Shown here piece by piece: positions 16,826-26,187 of a stretch of 47,401 nucleotides of DNA (position 1 is the stretch's first letter; each line of letters opens with the position of its first letter). The position numbers and the translations under genes were made by a program. Source of the stretch: an uncultured Clostridia bacterium. Lineage in GTDB: Bacteria > Bacillota > Clostridia > TANB77 > CAG-508. The stretch spans positions 1-47,401 of the forward strand of contig CATGLK010000014.1 of NCBI GenBank assembly GCA_949538735.1, written 5' to 3'. The notes under the pieces were generated by a model. It was not told the DNA's origin, did not search any database, and saw nothing but the letters and a program-made list of their open reading frames with translations.

Positions 16826-16899
16826 TGGAGCAGGTAGTGGGAATCGAACCCACGTCATTAGCTTGGAAGGCTAAGGTTCTACCATTGAACTACACCTGC
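16826..16899 (-). tRNA. tRNA-Gly(TCC), upstream copy
   Basis: Same sequence as the downstream tRNA except for two compensating changes in the anticodon stem (TTAGC/GCTAA), so the stem stays paired; the anticodon is again TCC and CCA is encoded. The two genes are 29 bases apart and probably co-transcribed. Confidence 0.98.
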
Positions 16900-16988
16900 A
16901 ATTGCCCCTAACAATTATAGATTATAAAGGTTTTTTTGTCGTTTGTCAATACTAATTTTAAAATTTTTTTAATTTTTTTATTTTAAGC

Positions 16989-17024
16989 AAAAAACAACAC
17001 TCTCTCATTTGAGAAAGTGTTGTT
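16989..17024. terminator. Terminator after the small unknown gene
   Basis: AACAACACTCTCTC and GAGAAAGTGTTGTT form a long stem with one mismatch around ATTT. On the minus strand it is followed by TTTTTTG, 17 bases past the stop codon of the 97-residue gene. Confidence 0.75.
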
Positions 17025-17040
17025 ATCCATTACTGGAGTG

Positions 17041-17334
17041 TTACCATTTAATTATCATTATGGGAAATAGTCCACTAGGAAGGCATTCTGTGTCTAAAAT
17101 AACTGTATAGTCTTGAGATCTTAAATAGATCTCCATTACATCACCTCTACTGCTTAAATAACAATGATTTCTTATACTGGCAAATCCTGATATACGATAT
17201 TCTCTTTCACCTCTTTTAGAAGCTCTTTTTATTTTCCTTTTGATCCATCTTATTTCTATTTTGCTAGGTTTCTTCATTTCTAATTCTTTCTGCGACTGTT
17301 CAGAAAATTCCCGTGCTTCTTTTACTGTTAACAT
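17041..17334 (-). CDS. Small basic protein of unknown function
   Basis: A 97-residue protein I do not recognise. The start follows a perfect AGGAGG with a seven-base spacer. The first half is a predicted helix with many Lys/Arg (PSKIEIRWIKRKIKRASKRG, about 25-44). The second half looks like beta strands (EYRISGF, EIYLRSQDYTVIL) and ends in a hydrophobic GLFPIMIIKW. Such a fold could bind nucleic acid, but there is no motif to prove it. It follows pyrG by about 70 bases on the same strand and has its own terminator, so it is a real gene, perhaps co-transcribed with pyrG. Confidence 0.7.
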   Translation of the reverse strand: MLTVKEAREFSEQSQKELEMKKPSKIEIRWIKRKIKRASKRGEREYRISGFASIRNHCYLSSRGDVMEIYLRSQDYTVILDTECLPSGLFPIMIIKW

Positions 17335-17405
17335 ATGATAACCTCCTATAATCTCACCTTGTGAGCTATTGATATTATAGCACATTTTACATAATGTGTC
17401 AAATT

Positions 17406-19007
17406 TTATATATCCAAACAAGCCTTTACCAATCCAACGAACAATGGAGCTGGTCTATTAGGTCTTGATTTTAATTCTGGGTGGAATTGCCCAGCTATAA
17501 AATATGGATGGTCTTTTATTTCTACAATTTCCACTAATGAGCCATCTGGAGATGTTCCTGAAACTTTAAGCCCAGCTTTCTCTAGGGCTTCTCTATACAC
17601 ATTATTATACTCAAAACGATGTCTATGCCTTTCAAAAATTTCTTTTTCTCCATATAATTCTTTAGCAATCGTATCATCTTCTAATATGCAAGGATATGCT
17701 CCAAGCCTCATAGTTCCACCTTTTTTGTCAATTCCTTTTTGTTCTTCCATAATGTGAATTACTGGATTTTTTGTTTTTTCATCAAATTCAGCAGAGTTTG
17801 CGTCCTTTAAGTTTAGCACATTTCTTGCAAATTCTACCACTGCCATTTGCATTCCTAGACAAATTCCTAAGAATGGTACTTTATTTTCTCTTGCATATCT
17901 TATTGTTTCTATTTTTCCGTCTATTCCTCTATTTCCAAATCCGCCTGGTACAATTATACCGTCATATTTTGATAATTCTTCTTTTGCTGTGTCTTTGTTT
18001 ATTTTTTCACAGTCTACAAGATGTGCCTTCACTTTTACTTTGTTTGCAAATCCTGCGTGGTACAAACTTTCAATTACTGATATATATGAGTCTTCTAATT
18101 TTACATATTTGCCAACTATTGCTATATTAACAATTCTTTCTTTTTCTATACTTTCTATATCATCTATCATCTTTTCCCATTTTTTGTTGTCAGGTATATA
18201 ATTATCAAGTCTTAATTTGTTGCAAACTTCTCTTCCTAATCCTTCTTCTTCCAACATTAATGGTACAGCATATAGGCAACTTGCAGTTTTATTTTGTATT
18301 ACACTTGTTTTTCTCACATTACAGAATAATGATAGTTTCTCTCTTACACTTTCTGGTATTTCGCTTTCTGTTCTACATACTAATATATTAGGCTTTATTC
18401 CTAAACTTTGTAGTTCTTTTACAGAATGTTGTGTTGGCTTTGATTTTATTTCATTTGAACCTGCAATATATGGCAATAATGTAACGTGAACATAAGCTAC
18501 ATCTTCTGGATTTTTTTCTAATCCTACTTGCCTTATTGCTTCTATTATTGAAAGTCCTTCAATATCTCCTATTGTTCCACCAACTTCTGTTATTACTATA
18601 TCTACATCTGTATTTTCAAATTTGTATATTCTTTCTTTTATCTCGTTTGTAATATGTGGTATTACTTGGACTGTTTTTCCTAGGTATTCTCCTTTTCTTT
18701 CTTTTTCTATTACTGTTGAATATACTTGTCCCATTGTGACACTAGAATTTTTCGTTAAGTTTTCGTCTATAAATCTTTCGTAATGTCCTAGGTCTAAGTC
18801 TGTTTCTGCTCCGTCATCTGTTACAAATACTTCTCCATGTTCATATGGGTTCATTGTCCCTGGGTCGACGTTGATGTATGGGTCAAATTTTTGTATTGTT
18901 ACTTTGTACCCTCTGTTTTTTAGTAGTCTTCCTAGGGATGCTGCTGTTATTCCTTTTCCTAGTCCTGATACTACTCCGCCTGTTACAAATATGTATTTTG
19001 TGTTCAT
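17406..19007 (-). CDS. pyrG: CTP synthase
   Basis: A 533-residue CTP synthase converting UTP to CTP with glutamine. The N-terminal synthetase domain shows [13 protein letters not shown] (P-loop), [21 protein letters not shown] and GGTIGDIE. The C-terminal class I amidotransferase domain shows [18 protein letters not shown] with the nucleophilic Cys, and AGQFHPE. The start is the ATG after AAAGGAGG. The leader upstream contains an attenuator-like hairpin beginning at the predicted transcription start, suggesting regulation by premature termination, as known for Gram-positive pyrG. Confidence 0.97.
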   Translation of the reverse strand: MNTKYIFVTGGVVSGLGKGITAASLGRLLKNRGYKVTIQKFDPYINVDPGTMNPYEHGEVFVTDDGAETDLDLGHYERFIDENLTKNSSVTMGQVYSTVIEKERKGEYLGKTVQVIPHITNEIKERIYKFENTDVDIVITEVGGTIGDIEGLSIIEAIRQVGLEKNPEDVAYVHVTLLPYIAGSNEIKSKPTQHSVKELQSLGIKPNILVCRTESEIPESVREKLSLFCNVRKTSVIQNKTASCLYAVPLMLEEEGLGREVCNKLRLDNYIPDNKKWEKMIDDIESIEKERIVNIAIVGKYVKLEDSYISVIESLYHAGFANKVKVKAHLVDCEKINKDTAKEELSKYDGIIVPGGFGNRGIDGKIETIRYARENKVPFLGICLGMQMAVVEFARNVLNLKDANSAEFDEKTKNPVIHIMEEQKGIDKKGGTMRLGAYPCILEDDTIAKELYGEKEIFERHRHRFEYNNVYREALEKAGLKVSGTSPDGSLVEIVEIKDHPYFIAGQFHPELKSRPNRPAPLFVGLVKACLDI

Positions 19008-19027
19008 TGTTTTTTCCTCCTTTAACA

Positions 19028-19077
19028 ACAAAAAAAGATTTAAAAAATTTCCGGCAAATGCGGTTTTTTTTAAATCT
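19028..19077 (-). promoter_or_regulatory. pyrG leader attenuator (intrinsic terminator)
   Basis: On the minus strand AGATTTAAAAAA (19066-19077) pairs perfectly with TTTTTTAAATCT (19036-19047), with an inner CCG/CGG stem, followed by TTTTTTTG. It lies between the predicted start site and the pyrG ribosome site. In Bacillus the pyrG terminator is bypassed by CTP-sensitive addition of G residues at a GGG start; no GGG start is evident here, so the controlling signal may differ. Confidence 0.75.
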
Positions 19078-19083
19078 ATTCTT

Positions 19084-19112
19084 AGTTTAACACTTTATTT
19101 TTATAATTGCAA
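19084..19112 (-). promoter_or_regulatory. pyrG promoter
   Basis: TTGCAA (19107-19112) and TAAACT (19084-19089) on the minus strand, 17 bases apart, placing the transcript start near 19077, the first base of the attenuator stem. Confidence 0.65.
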
Positions 19113-19133
19113 GTGTTTTTATGATTATTTTCT

Positions 19134-19162
19134 TTGCATTTTTCAAATATTATTGTTATACT
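19134..19162 (+). promoter_or_regulatory. deoD promoter
   Basis: TTGCAT (19134-19139) and a perfect-type -10 TATACT (19157-19162), 17 bases apart, about 30 bases before the start codon of deoD. It is divergent from the pyrG promoter. Confidence 0.75.
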
Positions 19163-19193
19163 AATACTATAAATTAAAAAAGGAGTGATTTTT

Positions 19194-19916
19194 ATGCCAA
19201 CACCACACAATGAAGCTAAACTAGGAGACATTGCAAAAACAGTAATTATGCCAGGAGACCCTTTAAGAGCAAAATACATTGCTGAAAACTTTTTAGAAAG
19301 TCCTAGACTAGTAAATTCTGTTAGAAATGCATATGCTTACACAGGAACATACAAAGGAAAAGAAATAACAATTATGGCATCAGGAATGGGAATGCCAAGT
19401 ATGGGAATTTACTGTTATGAGCTATACAAATTATATAATGTAGAAAATATTATAAGAATAGGTTCTTGCGGTGGATACAAACCTGAGCTAAAATTATTTG
19501 ATATAATATTATCTGAAAATGTATTTTGTGAGGGGAATTTTGCTTTGACATTAAATAATGACAATTGTCATATTGCAACTTCTGACACATATTTAAATGA
19601 AATAATTGAAAATACAGCTAATGAAAACAACTTAAAATTAATAAAGGGAAATACATGTTGTACGGATTGTTTTGACCTTTATATGACTGATGTTAATCAA
19701 TTTCTAACTCGTATTCCAGAAGGATTCAATCCTGTTGGAGTTGAAATGGAAGCTTTTGCTCTATTCTATGTTGCAAAGTTACTAAATAAAAAAGCTTCTT
19801 GCTTAATGAGTGTTGTTGATTCTAAATATATTAAAGATGTTGCAACTGCTGAAGAAAGGGAAACTGGATTAAATAATATGATAACTCTTGCTTTAGATGC
19901 AAGTTTGAAAATTTAA
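19194..19916 (+). CDS. deoD: Purine nucleoside phosphorylase (DeoD type)
   Basis: A 240-residue hexameric-type purine nucleoside phosphorylase, splitting purine (deoxy)nucleosides with phosphate for salvage. Typical segments are MPTPHNEAKLGDIAKTVIMPGDPLRAKYI, MASGMGMPSMGIY, IRIGSCGGYKPELKLFDII (phosphate site), and VGVEMEAFALF (the Glu that holds the ribose hydroxyls). AAAGGAGTG precedes the ATG. It is one of the few plus-strand housekeeping genes, transcribed away from pyrG. Confidence 0.95.
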   Translation: MPTPHNEAKLGDIAKTVIMPGDPLRAKYIAENFLESPRLVNSVRNAYAYTGTYKGKEITIMASGMGMPSMGIYCYELYKLYNVENIIRIGSCGGYKPELKLFDIILSENVFCEGNFALTLNNDNCHIATSDTYLNEIIENTANENNLKLIKGNTCCTDCFDLYMTDVNQFLTRIPEGFNPVGVEMEAFALFYVAKLLNKKASCLMSVVDSKYIKDVATAEERETGLNNMITLALDASLKI

Positions 19917-19922
19917 AAAAAT

Positions 19923-19953
19923 GGTGTTTTTGAGGTCTGTCCCCAAAAACACC
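19923..19953. repeat. GGTGTTTTT-type palindrome, copy 1
   Basis: GGTGTTTTT and AAAAACACC enclose GAGGTCTGTCCCC directly after deoD. Related copies are at 29886, 29963, 33642, 36695 and 38670. It may also serve as a terminator between the convergent deoD and greA. Confidence 0.8.
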
Positions 19954-19961
19954 CAATTCTT

Positions 19962-20438
19962 TTATTTTTTTATTGATAAAATTTTATATTTCATCACACC
20001 AGCTGGAGCATTTACTTCTACAACTTTATTTTTCTTTGCTCCAAGTAAAGCAGCTCCTAGTGGAGATTCGTTTGATATCTTATTTTCTAATAGATTTACT
20101 TCTGTTGAACCAACTATTGTATATTCTATTTTTTCATCAAATTCCATATCTAACACTTTTACGATATTTCCAACTTGTACAGTTTCTGTATCTATTTCTT
20201 TTTCATCAATTATCTTTGCATGTCTTACTTTATTTTCTAATTCTGCTATTTTTACTTCGTTTTCTGCTTGTGCTGTTTTTGCTTCATCATATTCAGAGTT
20301 TTCTGATAAGTCTCCAAATCCTAATGCTACTTTTATTCTTTCTGCTATTTCAGCTCTTTTTTCTGTTCTTAAATAGTTTAATTCTTTTTCAAGATTATTA
20401 AATCCTTCTTGTGTTAATAATACTTCTTTTTCTTCCAT
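19962..20438 (-). CDS. greA: Transcription elongation factor GreA
   Basis: A 158-residue GreA. The N-terminal coiled coil carries the RNA polymerase active-site tip (LGFGDLSENSEYDEAK, with the acidic DLSENSEYDEA motif). The C-terminal FKBP-like domain ends SPLGAALLGAKKNKVVEVNAPAG. GreA rescues backtracked RNA polymerase by stimulating transcript cleavage. It is the last gene of the minus-strand run from ftsE. Confidence 0.96.
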   Translation of the reverse strand: MEEKEVLLTQEGFNNLEKELNYLRTEKRAEIAERIKVALGFGDLSENSEYDEAKTAQAENEVKIAELENKVRHAKIIDEKEIDTETVQVGNIVKVLDMEFDEKIEYTIVGSTEVNLLENKISNESPLGAALLGAKKNKVVEVNAPAGVMKYKILSIKK

Positions 20439-20517
20439 TGTATTTTCTCCTTTCTGTTTGCTAATTGTTTTGTTTTCAAAAAGTCATTTTCTATATTACG
20501 GCAAAAAATCAAATTTG

Positions 20518-21111
20518 TCAAGACATAATTAATTTTTTTGCACCTTTTAGATAATCTACTCCTGAGAATATTGTTGCAATTGTTTGTACTAACATCATTA
20601 TTGTTACTGCAAAGTTTAATATTGCATCTCCACCTTGTAACATTCCACCAAAACAGTCTCCAAATGCATTTAAATCTAGGAATGCCAAGATTATTGCTAT
20701 CATTTGTGTTACTGTTTTTATTTTGCCCCATTTTGATGCAGCTATTACTTGACCGCCTTTTTCCACTGCAACTAGTCTATAACCTGATACTATAAATTCT
20801 CTTGCTAATACTATTATTGGTATCCAAGCTGGAAGTTTTGCCATTTCTACTAGCATTACCATTGCAGCTAAAACTAGAATTTTGTCTGCTAATGGGTCTA
20901 AAAATTTTCCAAATGTTGTTACTTGGTTATTTTTTCTTGCCAAATATCCGTCTAGTTTATCTGTTATTGATGCTATAATAAATATAAAATCTATTATAAG
21001 CCATGCTGTTGGTATTCCTAAAAATTTTCCTTGTATTCCTAAAAATGGAATTATTACCATTATTGGTACTAATATTATTCTAAATAGAGTTAATTTGTTT
21101 GGTAAATTCAT
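20518..21111 (-). CDS. pgsA: CDP-diacylglycerol-glycerol-3-phosphate 3-phosphatidyltransferase
   Basis: A 197-residue integral membrane enzyme making phosphatidylglycerophosphate. The CDP-alcohol phosphotransferase signature is present as DKLDGYLARKNNQVTTFGKFLDPLAD (about residues 49-74). N-terminal NLPNKLTLFRIILVPIMVI is also typical of PgsA. Hydrophobic segments flank the signature and continue to the C-terminus. It lies 18 bases after the S41 protease gene. Confidence 0.93.
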   Translation of the reverse strand: MNLPNKLTLFRIILVPIMVIIPFLGIQGKFLGIPTAWLIIDFIFIIASITDKLDGYLARKNNQVTTFGKFLDPLADKILVLAAMVMLVEMAKLPAWIPIIVLAREFIVSGYRLVAVEKGGQVIAASKWGKIKTVTQMIAIILAFLDLNAFGDCFGGMLQGGDAILNFAVTIMMLVQTIATIFSGVDYLKGAKKLIMS

Positions 21112-21129
21112 ATATTTCTCTCCTTATTT

Positions 21130-22329
21130 TTATTTTGCCATTTCTATTGCTTTTTGTAATTGTGTATCTTCTGCTTCTTTTACATTTAATACATTTGTTA
21201 CTGTTTCAGGTAATTCTACTTTTTCGTCTGGTTCTATACCTATTTTGTTTATCTTAGTTCTGTTTGGTGTTAAATATTCTTCTGATGTTATTTTTAATCC
21301 ACTTCCGTCTATTAGTTGCATTAATTTTTGTATTACACCTTTTCCAAATGTTGTTGTTCCAACAATTTTGGCTTTTCCATTATCTTTTAATGCTCCTGCA
21401 AGTATTTCTGATGAACTTGCTGTGTTTTTGTTTGTTAGTATGACTACTGGCATTTTGATTATTGGTTCGTTTTTTGATTTTTCTACTTCTTCTTTATTGT
21501 TTTTATCTACTTCATATAATATTACTTGGTCTTTTTCTAATATAAAATCAGCTATTTTTAAAGCTTCGTCTACAATTCCACCACCATTATTTCTTAGGTC
21601 TATTATTAGTGATTTTATTCCTTGTTTTTCTAGTTCTTGATATTTGTTCTTAAAGTCTTCAGCTGTGCCTTCATCAAATGATGAAAATTCTATATATCCA
21701 ATATTGTTTTGAATTACTTTTCCTTCTACTGGGTTTACTTTGATGTGTTCTCTTGTTAGCTCATATTTTTTGGTTTCTGTACCTCTTAATATTTCTATTT
21801 CTACTTTTGAGCCTTCTTCACCTTTTATTTTTGATGATGCAGTTGTCATATCTTCTGCTGAATATTGTTCTCCGTTTACTGATATTATTAGGTCTCCTGG
21901 TAATATTCCCGCTTTTTCTGCTGGTCCACCTTTTATTGGTGATAATACCATTATTTTATCTGCTTCAGTGTTTTTTACCATATATATACCTATTCCAACA
22001 AAATTTCCTGTTGCGTCTTCTAAATAGTCTTTCATTTCTTCTTTTGATATATATTCAGTATATGGGTCGTCTAGCGCTTCTATATAGCCTTTAATTGCAC
22101 CTTCTTTTAGCTTTTCTTCATCAACTTCACCTAAGAAATCTTTATCAATTATGGCTTTAAATTTACTTAATGTTGTTGATATTTCGTCATTGCCTCCAAT
22201 TATTGTGATTTTGTCATTTTTACTAAAATGTTGGTACATTCCAATTGAGGTTATTAAAAATGTTATAAATGCTACTAATACTACTAGCATTATTATTTTG
22301 TAGACTTTAAATCTTTTCTTTTCTTCCAT
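21130..22329 (-). CDS. S41 family carboxy-terminal processing protease
   Basis: A 399-residue CtpA-type serine protease. One N-terminal TM anchor (IIMLVVLVAFITFLITSIGMY), a PDZ domain (GPAEKAGILPGDLIISVNGE), then the protease core with LIIDLRNNGGG, the nucleophile region NKNTASSSEILAGALK and the catalytic Lys in GTTTFGKGVIQ. It acts outside the membrane. Its place next to three M23 peptidases and ftsEX suggests processing of cell-wall enzymes. Confidence 0.93.
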   Translation of the reverse strand: MEEKKRFKVYKIIMLVVLVAFITFLITSIGMYQHFSKNDKITIIGGNDEISTTLSKFKAIIDKDFLGEVDEEKLKEGAIKGYIEALDDPYTEYISKEEMKDYLEDATGNFVGIGIYMVKNTEADKIMVLSPIKGGPAEKAGILPGDLIISVNGEQYSAEDMTTASSKIKGEEGSKVEIEILRGTETKKYELTREHIKVNPVEGKVIQNNIGYIEFSSFDEGTAEDFKNKYQELEKQGIKSLIIDLRNNGGGIVDEALKIADFILEKDQVILYEVDKNNKEEVEKSKNEPIIKMPVVILTNKNTASSSEILAGALKDNGKAKIVGTTTFGKGVIQKLMQLIDGSGLKITSEEYLTPNRTKINKIGIEPDEKVELPETVTNVLNVKEAEDTQLQKAIEMAK

Positions 22330-22410
22330 GATGTTCCTCCAAACCTATAAACTGGGCGGAACTTTCCGCCCATATATTTTTATTATATGTACTTTACTTT
22401 TCATTCATTA

Positions 22411-23640
22411 CTATGGTATGTAATTAGCTGGATTTACTGGTTTTCCATTTACCCAAACTTCAACATGCAAATGTGTTCCGCCTAAAGGATTAGTAGGTGT
22501 CGGTCTAGGTCTAACATTTCCTGTATTTCCTACACTCATTATTTGTTGACCTTGTGAAACTTTTTGTCCTTTTGATACTAATCTTGAACCTGGCTTTCCA
22601 TGAGCATATAAAGTCATTGTTCCGTCTTGGTGGTCAATTATAATATATTCTCCATAACTAGAATATGAACCTACATAATTTCCGTCTGAACCATAATTTG
22701 GTATTCCACCTGTTTTGGTTGTTGAAGTAAGTACTACTCCACTTTTAGCTGCTAAAACTGCTTTACCATACATATTGCTTCCACTATAATCTGCTCCTGT
22801 ATGTCCTGCATATCCATACCAGCCACATGTAATGCTATATCCAGGTATTGGTCTTATAAATCCTGAAGCACTTGGGTTTCCTGGTTTTACATTTGTACCA
22901 CCTGTTGGTTTTGAATTATTTTGATACTTTTTAGCTGCTTCTTCTATTTCTTTTCTAATTGTTGCTTTATCTGCTTCAAATTTGTCTAATTCTGCTTGTG
23001 TTTCTTTTTCTTCTTCTGATAGCTGTTCAACTTGTGCATTTTTCTCATTTTTAGCATTTCTTAGTTGATTTGTAACTCCTTGTTTACTTGCTTTTGTTGT
23101 GTCAAGTTCTTTTTTGCTTGCTTCTATTTTTTCTTTAGCTTGTTTTATTTCTTCTTTTTGTTTCTTTATATCTTCTAATAATTCTGTATCTGCACTTACT
23201 AGTTCTGTAACAAAATAATATTTAGATATAAAATCCATTATTCCATTAGAAGATAATAAAACGTCTAAAAATGATGTTTCGCCTTGTTCCTGTGTTGCAA
23301 CTAGTCTTGCTTCCATTAGTTTTTCTTGTTTATCAAAATCTTCTTGAGCTTTTTCTAGCTTTGCTTTTTCTTCTTGTAATTTTGAATTCATTTCTGAAAT
23401 TTTAATGTCTAGCTCATCAATTTGTTTTTGATATTCCGAAATCTGTGTGTTTAATTTTTCTACTTCTTCTAGTTTATCACTTTTTTCTTCTTTTATGTTA
23501 TTTAATTCGTCTTTCTTTGCTTCTATTTGTTTATTGATATTATTTAGGTCATTTTGTGTAGCTGCAATTACTACTGTGTTTTGTACTAACATAATTATTA
23601 CAACTATTGCTCCTAATATTTTTATACTTAACTTTTTCAT
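22411..23640 (-). CDS. M23 (LytM) peptidase with N-terminal coiled coil, third of three
   Basis: A 409-residue secreted protein. A signal peptide or anchor (ILGAIVVIIMLVQNTVVIAA) is followed by a long coiled coil (about 30-235, with the repeated QEDFDKQEKLMEARLVA segment), a Gly/Pro/Asn linker, and a C-terminal LytM domain. Zinc ligands are seen in HTGADYS (HxxxD) and HLHVEV (HxH). The architecture is that of EnvC/CwlO/PcsB-type hydrolases or activators that work with FtsEX at the septum. It is paralogous to the two genes upstream. The LytM metal site looks complete, so it may be an active endopeptidase. Confidence 0.9.
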   Translation of the reverse strand: MKKLSIKILGAIVVIIMLVQNTVVIAATQNDLNNINKQIEAKKDELNNIKEEKSDKLEEVEKLNTQISEYQKQIDELDIKISEMNSKLQEEKAKLEKAQEDFDKQEKLMEARLVATQEQGETSFLDVLLSSNGIMDFISKYYFVTELVSADTELLEDIKKQKEEIKQAKEKIEASKKELDTTKASKQGVTNQLRNAKNEKNAQVEQLSEEEKETQAELDKFEADKATIRKEIEEAAKKYQNNSKPTGGTNVKPGNPSASGFIRPIPGYSITCGWYGYAGHTGADYSGSNMYGKAVLAAKSGVVLTSTTKTGGIPNYGSDGNYVGSYSSYGEYIIIDHQDGTMTLYAHGKPGSRLVSKGQKVSQGQQIMSVGNTGNVRPRPTPTNPLGGTHLHVEVWVNGKPVNPANYIP

Positions 23641-23658
23641 AAATTCCTTCCGATTATT

Positions 23659-24909
23659 TTAAAATCTTATAAGCCCCTGTAAATATGGTGCTGGGTCTAC
23701 TCTGTTATTCCAGCCACCAGAACCTGTTCTTACTTCAAAATGCAAATGTGGTCCTGTTGAATTTCCTGTTGTTCCAACACTCATTATTTGTTGTCCTTGT
23801 TTTACATAGTCGCCTTTATTCACTCTTCTAGAACCATTTTGTCCATGTGCATATAAAGTATATAATCCATTACTATGCATTATTATTATGTAATTTCCAT
23901 AACTTCTATTTCCTAAGTTCTCTGATATCATTACAACTCCATCTGCTACCGCATATATTGGTTGTCCATTTATTCCACCTGAGCCAAAATCAATTGCTCC
24001 GTGATATTGACCACTAGAATAATACATGTGTGTTGTTACTCTATTATATGCTGCTGGAAGTGGGCAAATAAATCCTGATGCATTTGGTTTTACATTTGAT
24101 GTACTTCCACCACTTGAAGGTTTGTTGTTTTGATTTTGTTGTTGCTGTTGTTTTTTTCTTTCTTCTTCTAGTCTTCTTTCTGCTTCTTCTTGTGCCTGTT
24201 TAATTTTTACGTCAATTGATTTATTTTCTTGTGCCAATTCATCAATTTGTTGTTGTATTTTTTGTTCGTCTTCTGCTAATCTTGCAACTTGTTGGTCTTT
24301 TGTGCTCTTAGCTGCTTTTAATTGTACAGATATGCCTTGTTTACTTGCTTTTGCAGTATCTAATTCTTTTTTACTTGCTTCTAATTTTTCCTTAGCTTGT
24401 TGTATCTCTTCTTTTTGCTTTTTTATGCCTTCTAATAATTCTGTATCAGCACTTGCTAGTTCTGTAACAAAATAATATCTTGATATTAAATCAACTATAT
24501 TTTCAGATGATAGCAAAACATCTAATAATGATGTATCACCTTGCTCTTGAACTGCAATTAATCTAGCTTCCATTAGTTTTTCTTGTTTATCAAAATCTTC
24601 TTGTGCTTTATTTAATGTATTTTCTGCATCTGCTATTTGACCATTCAAGTTTCCTATTTGTCCGTCTAATTCAGCTATTTGACTTTCATAACTTTCTATT
24701 TTTGAAGAAATTTCTTCTACTTCTTTTACTGTTTTATTTTTTTGTGCTGTTACTTCATCCTTTTCATTTTGTGCATTTTGAATTTTTTGTTCATTTTGAT
24801 CCTTTTGGTTTTGCAATTGTTTTTCACTCGCAGCAAATGCCACTGTACTTTGAAACAACATAATTGTTGCAACTATTATTCCTAATATTTTTACAACTAC
24901 TTTTTTCAT
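23659..24909 (-). CDS. M23 (LytM) peptidase with N-terminal coiled coil, second of three
   Basis: A 416-residue paralogue of its neighbours. Signal segment ILGIIVATIMLFQSTVAFAASEKQ, coiled coil to about residue 240, a Gln-rich patch (KKQQQQQNQNNKPSSGGSTSN) as linker, then LytM with HGAID (HxxxD) and HLHFEV (HxH). Only 18 bases separate it from the next copy, with which it shares the QEDFDKQEKLMEARL and LVTELASADTELLEGIKKQKEEI type segments, pointing to tandem duplication. Confidence 0.9.
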   Translation of the reverse strand: MKKVVVKILGIIVATIMLFQSTVAFAASEKQLQNQKDQNEQKIQNAQNEKDEVTAQKNKTVKEVEEISSKIESYESQIAELDGQIGNLNGQIADAENTLNKAQEDFDKQEKLMEARLIAVQEQGDTSLLDVLLSSENIVDLISRYYFVTELASADTELLEGIKKQKEEIQQAKEKLEASKKELDTAKASKQGISVQLKAAKSTKDQQVARLAEDEQKIQQQIDELAQENKSIDVKIKQAQEEAERRLEEERKKQQQQQNQNNKPSSGGSTSNVKPNASGFICPLPAAYNRVTTHMYYSSGQYHGAIDFGSGGINGQPIYAVADGVVMISENLGNRSYGNYIIIMHSNGLYTLYAHGQNGSRRVNKGDYVKQGQQIMSVGTTGNSTGPHLHFEVRTGSGGWNNRVDPAPYLQGLIRF

Positions 24910-24944
24910 ATGTTCCTCCCTATTAAAACTTTTTGGTCTATTTA

Positions 24945-24998
24945 AAGATGTGTCCCAAAATGGACAAAATGTCCAAAAGGAAACGTCCCCAAATGTCC
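24945..24998. repeat. GTCCCAAAATGGACAAAATGTCC repeat, copy 1
   Basis: Between the first and second M23 genes. It has a TGGACA/TGTCCA palindrome followed by AAAGGAAACGTCCCC. Nearly identical elements lie at 34946-34998 and, inverted, at 44332-44388. Confidence 0.8.
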
Positions 24999-26177
24999 CT
25001 ATTCTGGAATTAATCCATTTGTGATATATGGTAATGGGTTTGTTACAACTCCATTTAACCTCACTTCAAAATGTGCATGTGGTCCTGTTGAATACCCAGT
25101 TGTACCAACTTTTAGCACTGTGTCTCCTTTTTTTACTGTTTGTCCAACTGTTACTACTATTTCTGAGCCGTGTGCATACAATGTTGATACTCCGCCACCA
25201 TGGTCTATTATAACCATATTTCCATAACCTTTGTTAAACTCTGCTTTTGTTACTATTCCATCATTTGCAGCTATAAAATTTGCTCCTAATGGCGCTCCAA
25301 TGTCAACACCTGTATGTAATGCTGTATAGTGTAGTACTGGGTGATATCTAGTTCCATAGTTTGATGTAATTCTTGTGTATCCTGGTGTTGGCCAAGCTAG
25401 CTCTCCACCTATGTATTCTGTGTCAATTCCTTCTAGTGCTTCTTTTAGTATTTGGCTGTTTATTTCAGCAAATCTTGAATTGAATTCGTCAATTTGTGTT
25501 TGTAGTTCTTTTTCTTCGTCTGATAGTTTTGCAATAAAGTTTTCTCTTACTGTTTTTGTATTTTCTAGTATTTTAGCTGTTCTTGTTTGGTTTGCCTTCA
25601 TCTCTGCTAATTGTTTTTCAGTATTTTCTAATGTCTTTTTGCTTAATTCTATTTTGTCTCTTTTTTGTTTCATTTCTTCTAACAATTCTGATTCATATGT
25701 TGCAAGTTCTTTTACTAGAAAATAGTTTGATAAGAATTCTGATATACTTTTAGATGTCAAAATAACGTCTAAATATTGTATTTCGCTTGATTCATATGCT
25801 GCAATTAATCTATTATCTAACAATTCTTTTTGTTTATCATAATTTTCTTCAGCTATTTTTAATTCAGCTTCAACATTTTCCATATTTTTTTGTAACTCTA
25901 TTATCTTGTTATTTAGTTCGTCTAATTGTTGTTGTGAATTTGCAATAGTTCCGTCTAATTTATCAACTTGTTGTAAGTTTTCTGACAATTCAGTTTGAAC
26001 CTCATCTAACCTGCCTGTTGTATCATTTAGCTGGGTTTGCAATTCTTCTCTTTGAGTTTGCAAACTTTTTGGCTCTGTTTGTTCATTCTGTTCTACTTCG
26101 TTTTCTGCATTTACATATGTAATAATGCTTGAGCTACAAATTACAAAAGCTAAAATGGCAAATATAAATTTACGCAT
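24999..26177 (-). CDS. M23 (LytM) peptidase with N-terminal coiled coil, first of three
   Basis: A 392-residue secreted protein directly downstream of ftsX. Signal peptide FIFAILAFVICSSSIITYVNA, coiled coil (about 35-245), and a LytM domain with HTGVDIGAP (HxxxD), HGGGVSTLYAHGSEI and HAHFEV (HxH). It starts 11 bases after the shifted stop of ftsX, with an AGGAGAG site in the gap. By position it is the best candidate for the enzyme controlled by FtsEX. It is the most diverged of the three copies. Confidence 0.9.
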   Translation of the reverse strand: MRKFIFAILAFVICSSSIITYVNAENEVEQNEQTEPKSLQTQREELQTQLNDTTGRLDEVQTELSENLQQVDKLDGTIANSQQQLDELNNKIIELQKNMENVEAELKIAEENYDKQKELLDNRLIAAYESSEIQYLDVILTSKSISEFLSNYFLVKELATYESELLEEMKQKRDKIELSKKTLENTEKQLAEMKANQTRTAKILENTKTVRENFIAKLSDEEKELQTQIDEFNSRFAEINSQILKEALEGIDTEYIGGELAWPTPGYTRITSNYGTRYHPVLHYTALHTGVDIGAPLGANFIAANDGIVTKAEFNKGYGNMVIIDHGGGVSTLYAHGSEIVVTVGQTVKKGDTVLKVGTTGYSTGPHAHFEVRLNGVVTNPLPYITNGLIPE

Positions 26178-26187
26178 CTTCTCTCCT

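Noticed and set aside
26150..26187. Zero-frame C-terminal extension of FtsX overlapping the M23 gene
   Set aside because: Not FtsX-like, while the shifted frame gives the standard ending and stop.
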